A stretch of 37,465 nucleotides of DNA from assembly GCA_003552625.1 (NCBI GenBank), contig PUNM01000090.1, positions 1-37,465 on the forward strand. The letters run 5' to 3'. This stretch comes from Ectothiorhodospiraceae bacterium (GTDB lineage Bacteria > Pseudomonadota > Gammaproteobacteria > Nitrococcales > Halorhodospiraceae). The notes below the pieces were generated by a model. The model worked only from the letters and a program-made list of their open reading frames with translations, had not been told where the DNA came from and did no database searches. Below are positions 32,825-37,465 of the stretch, piece by piece. The position numbers and the translations under genes were made by a program. Every line of letters begins with the position of its first letter. Positions within the stretch are counted from its first letter, which is position 1.

Positions 32825-33593
32825 CGCGGACGGACTCGAGCGGCTCTGGCTGGACGCCGCCATAGCGTCTCTCGCGCCCTGCGAAGTCCTCGATGGCCTG
32901 CGCTAGATGTTCGGCACGAAAGTCAGGCCAGAGGGTTTCCGTGAAGTGGAGTTCCGTGTAGGCGAGTTGCCAGAGGAGAAAATTGGAGACCCTGCGCTCT
33001 CCGCCGGTCCGAATGAAAAGATCCGGATCCGGCAGATGGGTCGTACTCAAGGCGCCGTGCAGGCTGGCTTCATCGATGGTTGCCGGGTCGCGCTCACCGC
33101 GTGCCGCCTCTTCAGCCAGCCGCCGCGCGGCCTCCACGATCTCCCAGCGACCGCCGTAACTCGTCGCGATTACCAGCTGAAGCCCGCGGTTGGCCGACGT
33201 CACCTCCTCGGCATGAGTCAATCGTCTTTGCAGAGAGCGGTCGAAGCGGCGGCGGTCACCGATAAAGTGAAGCCGGACATCGTTCTCGTGAAGCCGCTGC
33301 AGCTCCTGATCCAGTGTTGTGCGAAAGAGCTCCATGAGCACCCGCACCTCTGCCCCGGGCCGCCGCCAGTTCTCGCTGCTAAAAGCGAAGAGGGTCAGCG
33401 CTTCGAGCTCCAGCCTGCCTGCAGCGTCCACGAGTTCCCGAACGGACCGAACCCCTGCACGGTGTCCGGCATGGCGCGGCTCCCCCCGGCTCTTCGCCCA
33501 GCGCCCATTCCCGTCCATCACCACCGCGACGTGCCGCGGCAGCCGGAGCCCCTGAAGTCGCTCGGCAATCTGCTCTGGACCCGTAATCTCCAT
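32817..33593 (-). CDS. uppS: Undecaprenyl diphosphate synthase (cis-prenyltransferase)
   Basis: UppS extends farnesyl diphosphate to the C55 lipid carrier used for peptidoglycan and O-antigen. The signature HVAVVMDGNGRWAKSRGEPR is followed by HRAGVRSVRELVDAAG, TLFAFSSENWRRP, ATSYGGRWEIVEAARRL and the C-terminal PDLFIRTGGERRVSNFLLWQ broken by the RTGGE-R catalytic site. The ATG at 33593 gives 258 residues (E. coli 253). The open frame extends 64 codons further, overlapping frr, but that part is low-complexity and not part of UppS. The gap to frr is ten bases. Confidence 0.96.
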   Translation of the reverse strand: MEITGPEQIAERLQGLRLPRHVAVVMDGNGRWAKSRGEPRHAGHRAGVRSVRELVDAAGRLELEALTLFAFSSENWRRPGAEVRVLMELFRTTLDQELQRLHENDVRLHFIGDRRRFDRSLQRRLTHAEEVTSANRGLQLVIATSYGGRWEIVEAARRLAEEAARGERDPATIDEASLHGALSTTHLPDPDLFIRTGGERRVSNFLLWQLAYTELHFTETLWPDFRAEHLAQAIEDFAGRERRYGGVQPEPLESVRDA

Positions 33594-33603
33594 GGCCGCC
33601 CGC

Positions 33604-34161
33604 TCAGACCTCCATGAGCTCACGTTCCTTCTCTCCCAGTAATTCGTCGACCTGGGCGACAAAGCGATCGGTGAGCTTCTGGATCGCTTCCTGAGCGCTG
33701 CGCTCGTCGTCTTCGGTGATCTCTTTCGCTTTGGCGAGATCCTTGAGGTCAGAGTTCGCATCACGGCGGACGTTGCGGATAGCAACGCGGGCCTGCTCCG
33801 CCTCGTTCTTGACCAGGCGGACCATCTCCTTGCGCCGCTCCTCCGTCAGTGACGGCAAGGGCACCCGGATGACCTGTCCGGCTGTCACCGGGCTCAGCCC
33901 CAGGTTCGAGGCCATGATCGCCTTCTCCACCGCGGGGACCATGCTCTTCTCCCAGGGCGTAACCGCAAGCGTCCGCGAGTCCTCAACGCTCACGTTGGCA
34001 GCCTGCTTAATTGGCACCTCAGTGCCGTAGTATTCCACGGTAACCTGATCGAGCAGGCTCGTATGGGCCCGACCGGTACGCAGCCGCGCCAGGTCGTGCT
34101 TCAGGCTGTCCACGGCCCTGGCCATACGGCGCTCGGCGTCCTCCTGGATATCCTCGATCAC
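33604..34161 (-). CDS. frr: Ribosome recycling factor
   Basis: RRF splits post-termination ribosomes together with EF-G. The 185-residue protein is the exact family length. Signatures include RMARAVDSLKHDLARLRTGRA at the three-helix bundle start, VEYYGTEVPIKQAANVSVED, TPWEKSMVPAVEKAI, IRVPLPSLTEERRKEMVRLV and the closing KLTDRFVAQVDELLGEKERE. It starts two bases after the pyrH stop, so it is translated from the pyrH-frr transcript. Confidence 0.98.
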   Translation of the reverse strand: MIEDIQEDAERRMARAVDSLKHDLARLRTGRAHTSLLDQVTVEYYGTEVPIKQAANVSVEDSRTLAVTPWEKSMVPAVEKAIMASNLGLSPVTAGQVIRVPLPSLTEERRKEMVRLVKNEAEQARVAIRNVRRDANSDLKDLAKAKEITEDDERSAQEAIQKLTDRFVAQVDELLGEKERELMEV

Positions 34162-34163
34162 GG

Positions 34164-34904
34164 CTATTCCTCCTGCGGGCTTGCCAGGCCCGGATCGACC
34201 ACGGTCCCCACCGGCTCGCCGCGCGCGGCCGCGACCATAGTACCCGGGCTGGTGATATCAAAAACCATGATGCGCATCGCCTGGTCGCGGCACAGGACGA
34301 TGGCTGTGGCATCCATGACCTCAAGGCGCTGATTGAGCACCTCGTCGTAACTCAACCGTTCGAAACGGTGTGCTCCCGGGTCATTGACCGGATCGGCACT
34401 GTAGACCCCATCAACCTTGGTGCCCTTGAGAAGAAGCTCGGCACCGACCTCCACTGCGCGGAGGCTGGCCGCCGAATCCGTCGTAAAGAAGGGGTTGCCG
34501 GTACCAGCCGCGAAGATGACCACGCGCCCCTTCTCAAGGTGGCGAACGGCTCGCCGGCGGATGTAGTCCTCACAGACCTGGTTGATCTTGATCGCCGACA
34601 TTACACGGCAGAAGACGTTCCGCCGCTCAAGGGCATCCTGGATCGCAAGCGCATTCATTACGGTTGCCAGCATGCCCATATGGTCCGCGGTCACGCGATC
34701 CATCCCACTGGCGGCGAGACCTGCACCGCGAAAGATGTTGCCCCCGCCGATGACGACGGCGACTTGAACGCCCATGGCGTTGATCTCGGCGAGTTCGTCG
34801 GCGATGCGATCCAGGGTGTTTGCGGCGATTCCGTACTCGCCGTCCCCCAGCAGTGCCTCGCCGCTGAGCTTGAGAAGAATTCGGCGGTAGTGCGGCACCG
34901 TCAT
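34164..34904 (-). CDS. pyrH: UMP kinase
   Basis: PyrH phosphorylates UMP to UDP and is usually inhibited by UTP and activated by GTP. The N-terminus [16 protein letters not shown] carries the phosphate-binding glycines, followed by [42 protein letters not shown] and [12 protein letters not shown]. The ATG at 34904 (246 residues; E. coli 241) has GGAGGCCGGAG upstream. The earlier in-frame start would add 19 non-homologous residues. It is separated from tsf by 73 bases that hold a strong hairpin. Its product UDP leads to UTP, the substrate of PyrG encoded in this window. Confidence 0.97.
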   Translation of the reverse strand: MTVPHYRRILLKLSGEALLGDGEYGIAANTLDRIADELAEINAMGVQVAVVIGGGNIFRGAGLAASGMDRVTADHMGMLATVMNALAIQDALERRNVFCRVMSAIKINQVCEDYIRRRAVRHLEKGRVVIFAAGTGNPFFTTDSAASLRAVEVGAELLLKGTKVDGVYSADPVNDPGAHRFERLSYDEVLNQRLEVMDATAIVLCRDQAMRIMVFDITSPGTMVAAARGEPVGTVVDPGLASPQEE

Positions 34905-34929
34905 GACTCCGGCCTCCCAGTGAGCGGTT

Positions 34930-34952
34930 GCGGTGCCTCGCAGAGGCACCGC
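34930..34952 (-). terminator. Strong hairpin between tsf and pyrH, no U-tract
   Basis: A perfect ten-base-pair GC-rich stem (GCGGTGCCTC with GAGGCACCGC) with a three-base loop lies in the 73-base tsf-pyrH gap. No U-run follows on the minus strand, so it is not a classic intrinsic terminator. It may be a partial or processing hairpin, or a 3'-end stabiliser for rpsB-tsf mRNA. It ends 25 bases before the pyrH ATG. Confidence 0.4.
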
Positions 34953-34977
34953 GCTTTGCACGTAACGCCGCTCGGGC

Positions 34978-35853
34978 TCAGGAGTCGCGGACCTGCGCCA
35001 TCACCTCGTCGGCGAAACTCTCGTCCTTCTTCTCCTTGCCCTCACCGACCTCGAAGCGAGCGAACTGCTGGACGGTTGCGCCCTTTTCCTTGAGAAGATC
35101 GCCCACGGTCTGATCCGGATCCTTGACGAAGGGCTGACCGACCAGTGTGATCTCGCTGAGGTGCTTGTTCAGCCGGCCCTCGACCATCTTCTGGATGATC
35201 TCCTCCGGCTTTCCGCTCTCGCGGGCCTGAGCCATGAGGACTTCTTTCTCCGACTCCAGCTGATCGGCAGGGACATCGTCCGGCGAGACGCACACCGGCG
35301 ATGACGCCGCGATATGCATAGCCAGGTCCCGCCCCAGCTGCTCATCCCCACCGGCGACCTCGATCATGACACCGATCCGGGCCCCATGCAGGTACTGAGC
35401 AACCTGGTTGTCCCCAGCGTAGCGAATGAAACGCCGGACCTCGATGTTCTCACCGAGTTGTGCCACCATCTCCTGGCGGACCGTCTCAACCGGCTTGCCG
35501 TCGATCTCGCAGGCAAGAAGGGCGTCCAGATCCTGCGGCTCATTGTCCAGGGCGCAGCGGGCCACCGACTCCGCAAAACCGCGGAACTCGTCGCCGTTGC
35601 CCACAAAGTCGGTCTCGGAGTTCACCTCCACCAGCACGCCGGAACGGCCATCGTCGCTGGCAGCGGCCGCGATACGGCCCTCGGCCGCCACACGCCCTGC
35701 CTTCTTATCGGCCTTGGCCAGCCCCTTCTTACGCATCAACTCCGCGGCAGCCTCCAGGTCGCCATCGGTCTCGACCAGCGCCTTCTTGCACTCCATCATC
35801 CCGGAGCCGGTGCGCTCGCGAAGCTGCTTCACCAGATTTGCAGATACGGACAT
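34978..35853 (-). CDS. tsf: Translation elongation factor Ts
   Basis: EF-Ts recycles EF-Tu by exchanging GDP for GTP. The N-terminal UBA-like module opens with [20 protein letters not shown], and the EF-Tu contact motif lies in the TDFV segment of [15 protein letters not shown]. The dimerisation and C-terminal modules follow ([20 protein letters not shown]). The 291-residue length is slightly above E. coli (283). It is 14 bases after rpsB in the standard rpsB-tsf operon and probably shares its promoter and leader control. Confidence 0.98.
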   Translation of the reverse strand: MSVSANLVKQLRERTGSGMMECKKALVETDGDLEAAAELMRKKGLAKADKKAGRVAAEGRIAAAASDDGRSGVLVEVNSETDFVGNGDEFRGFAESVARCALDNEPQDLDALLACEIDGKPVETVRQEMVAQLGENIEVRRFIRYAGDNQVAQYLHGARIGVMIEVAGGDEQLGRDLAMHIAASSPVCVSPDDVPADQLESEKEVLMAQARESGKPEEIIQKMVEGRLNKHLSEITLVGQPFVKDPDQTVGDLLKEKGATVQQFARFEVGEGKEKKDESFADEVMAQVRDS

Positions 35854-35867
35854 TAGCGCGTGCCCCC

Positions 35868-36611
35868 TTACGATGCGGTGTCGTTGATCTCGACGAAGTC
35901 ATCCTTACCAGCCGCCGCCGCATGGCTGGCCGCCTGCTTAGCCTCCAGCACGGCATCGGCCACGCCCTGGACATAAAGCTCGATTGCGCGGATGGCATCG
36001 TCGTTGCCAGGGATGACGTAGTCGACCTGGCGGGGCGAGCAGTTCGTGTCCACCACGCCGACAACCGGAATACCCAGCTTCTTCGCCTCTGCCACGGCGA
36101 TATGCTCGTAGCCGACATCGATCACGAACATGGCGTCCGGAAGACGCTCCATGTTCTTGATGCCGGAAAGACTGCGATTGAGCTTCTCCATTTCCCGCGT
36201 CAGGGACAGGGCTTCGCGTTTGGTGACCTTCTCGAAGGTACCGTCCTGAGACTGGGTTTCCAGATCCTTGAGCCGGGCGATGGAGTGTTTAACCGTGCGG
36301 AAGTTGGTCAACATGCCACCGAGCCAGCGGTGATCCACGTAGGGCATGCCGCAGCGCTGCGCATGCTCGCGCACCAGTTCCCGCGCCGGGCGCTTGGTGC
36401 CGACAAAGAGGATCTTGCCACCCTGGCTGGCGAGGCGCCCGACGAAGTTGAGCGCGTCCTTATAAAGGGGAAGCGTTTTCTCCAGGTTGACGATGTGGAT
36501 CTTGTTGCGCTCGCCGAAGATGTAAGGGCGCATCTTCGGGTCCCAGAAGCGGGTCTGGTGGCCAAAGTGGACACCCGCCTCCAGCATTTGCCGCATGGAA
36601 ACGTCGGCCAT
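35868..36611 (-). CDS. rpsB: 30S ribosomal protein S2
   Basis: S2 binds the 16S rRNA on the back of the 30S head-body junction and is needed for S1 attachment. The protein begins [20 protein letters not shown], with [34 protein letters not shown] and the C-terminal [21 protein letters not shown] as expected. The length is 247 residues (E. coli 241), with an Ala/Asp-rich tail. The ATG at 36611 has AAGGAG upstream. The open frame continues 78 codons into the leader but this is not protein-like. A strong promoter and a folded leader precede it, consistent with S2 autoregulation. Confidence 0.98.
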   Translation of the reverse strand: MADVSMRQMLEAGVHFGHQTRFWDPKMRPYIFGERNKIHIVNLEKTLPLYKDALNFVGRLASQGGKILFVGTKRPARELVREHAQRCGMPYVDHRWLGGMLTNFRTVKHSIARLKDLETQSQDGTFEKVTKREALSLTREMEKLNRSLSGIKNMERLPDAMFVIDVGYEHIAVAEAKKLGIPVVGVVDTNCSPRQVDYVIPGNDDAIRAIELYVQGVADAVLEAKQAASHAAAAGKDDFVEINDTAS

Positions 36612-36642
36612 TGATTGATCTCCTTGGATCGGGTTGAGCCTC

Positions 36643-36717
36643 CATGCACCCTCATGCGGCAACCGTGGCAGCGCCTTGGCGCTGTCAGCGGCACCCGGCC
36701 GCATGTGCCGGTGCATG
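36643..36717 (-). promoter_or_regulatory. Structured rpsB leader RNA, probable S2 autoregulatory element
   Basis: On the minus strand an exact eight-base outer stem, CATGCACC (36717-36710) with GGTGCATG (36650-36643), encloses two hairpins: GGCAC/GTGCC (36709-36690, ten-base loop) and CAGCGCC/GGCGCTG (36684-36669). The fold ends 31 bases before the rpsB ATG. A further stem, CTGTGGC-AAA-GCCGCAG, lies nearer the transcription start. In E. coli, S2 represses rpsB-tsf through the leader; equivalence here is inferred from position and fold. Confidence 0.55.
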
Positions 36718-36773
36718 TGTGGATTTCGTTCGGGTCTACTGCTACCCACTGCGGCTTTGCCACAGCAGCGCGG

Positions 36774-36802
36774 TTTATACCACTGTTGCCAGGCGCTTAC
36801 AA
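36774..36802 (-). promoter_or_regulatory. rpsB-tsf promoter
   Basis: TTGTAA (36802-36797), a 17-base spacer and TATAAA (36779-36774) form a strong sigma-70-type promoter, followed by a GC-rich discriminator (CCGCGC), typical of stringently controlled ribosomal promoters. The predicted start near 36767 gives a leader of about 155 bases carrying the fold described above. Confidence 0.7.
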
Positions 36803-36862
36803 GATTGGCAGCAACATCCAGCCGGGAGCGCCCCGGGTGGTACATCGTGGTACCATTCGCTC

Positions 36863-37465
36863 ATGTCTGTCCCGATCAAAACCTCCGAACAAATCGATGC
36901 CATGCGCCAGGCCGGGCGCCTGGCAGCGAGTGTGCTCGACATGGTCGCGCCGCACATCGAGCCGGGTGTCACCACCGAGCACCTCGATGCGCTCTGCCAC
37001 GCCTACATCGTCGAAGAGCTGCAGGCCACGCCGGCACCGCTCAACTACCGCGGCTTTCCCAAGGCAACCTGCATCTCGGTCAACCACGTGGTCTGCCATG
37101 GCATCCCGGGCCCGAAGAAACTCAAGAAGGGCGATATCCTCAACATCGACATCACCGTCATTAAAAACGGCTGGCACGGGGATACCAGCCGGATGTTCTA
37201 CGTCGGTGAACCAAGCATCCTTGCCCGCCGGCTCGTGGAAACCGCGCGGGACTGCCTCTGGCGCGGGATCGAACAGGTTTGCCCCGGGGCAACGCTCGGC
37301 GACATCGGGCACGCCGTTCAGAGCCATGCGGAGATGCACAACTTTTCCGTAGTACGCGAGTACTGTGGACACGGAATTGGCGAACAGTTCCATGAGGAGC
37401 CGCAAGTCCTGCACTATGGGCAGCCGGGAACCGGCATGCGGCTCGAACCAGGGATGACCTTCACC
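36863..37465 (+). CDS. map: Methionine aminopeptidase, C-terminus beyond the window
   Basis: Map removes the initiator Met from nascent proteins. The 201 visible residues begin MSVPIKTSEQIDAMRQAGRL. The metal ligands D96 (NIDITV), D107 (GDTSRMFYVG) and H170 (EYCGHGIG) align with E. coli D97, D108 and H171. The last two Glu ligands would lie in the missing end, and the final visible residues LEPGMTFT lead straight into the first of them. About 60 residues are missing if it has the usual type-I length. It is divergent from rpsB across a 251-base gap, the classic arrangement. The ribosome-binding site is weak. Confidence 0.96.
   Translation, partial: MSVPIKTSEQIDAMRQAGRLAASVLDMVAPHIEPGVTTEHLDALCHAYIVEELQATPAPLNYRGFPKATCISVNHVVCHGIPGPKKLKKGDILNIDITVIKNGWHGDTSRMFYVGEPSILARRLVETARDCLWRGIEQVCPGATLGDIGHAVQSHAEMHNFSVVREYCGHGIGEQFHEEPQVLHYGQPGTGMRLEPGMTFT

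Noticed and set aside
36612-36845. N-terminal extension of the rpsB frame into the leader
   Set aside because: S2 homology starts exactly at MADVSMRQ, which has a strong ribosome-binding site. The upstream part is structured leader RNA.

Overview
The window is a GC-rich, gene-dense bacterial chromosome segment, almost certainly from a gammaproteobacterium. The right half follows the classic map // rpsB-tsf-pyrH-frr-uppS-cdsA-dxr-rseP-bamA-fabZ-lpxA-lpxB-rnhB-dnaE-accA-tilS order, and the left half follows pyrG-kdsA-eno-ftsB-ispD-ispF-truD // surE-pcm-yqaA-like. The frr-uppS-cdsA-dxr order is the Pseudomonas-like arrangement rather than that of E. coli. A CbbY-like phosphatase and the GC-rich, acidic coding style hint at a Chromatiales/Ectothiorhodospiraceae-type organism, but this is inference and no marker fixes the genus.

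Layout from left to right. (1) 1-9116: housekeeping genes mostly on the minus strand. These are a truncated YqaA/DedA-like membrane protein, pcm, surE, smrB (plus strand), and a tightly coupled run pyrG-kdsA-eno-ftsB-ispD-ispF-truD with short gaps or stop/start overlaps. (2) 9199-11719: a divergent pair, a small XRE-type repressor and a lipoprotein metallopeptidase related to family M1. (3) 11733-14008: accA-tilS. (4) 14101-19761: an accessory block separating accA from dnaE. It holds an unrecognised 133-residue protein, an FAH-family hydrolase, a PAS-PAS-GGDEF-EAL protein, a chimeric protein with an IS3-transposase-type helix-turn-helix plus TPR-like repeats, and a CbbY-like HAD phosphatase. 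(5) 19772-36611: the DNA replication, lipid A, envelope and translation superoperon on the minus strand, ending in a promoter and a folded rpsB leader. (6) 36863 to the end: map, running off the right edge.

The window carries most of a cell-envelope programme: lpxA, lpxB and kdsA (lipid A/Kdo), fabZ, uppS and cdsA (lipid and undecaprenyl carriers), ispD, ispF and dxr (MEP isoprenoid pathway feeding uppS), and bamA and rseP (outer-membrane assembly and its stress sensor). It also carries translation (rpsB, tsf, frr, map, tilS, truD, smrB), nucleotide supply (pyrG, pyrH), and fatty-acid synthesis (accA).

Most unusual points: the IS3-OrfA-like HTH fused to a histone-like basic tail and TPR-like repeats (17586-18881); the absence of skp and lpxD between bamA and fabZ; and a multibranched rpsB leader with a strong promoter. 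I found no complete insertion sequence, tRNA, rRNA, CRISPR array or prophage. No stretch longer than about 250 bases lacks a gene.
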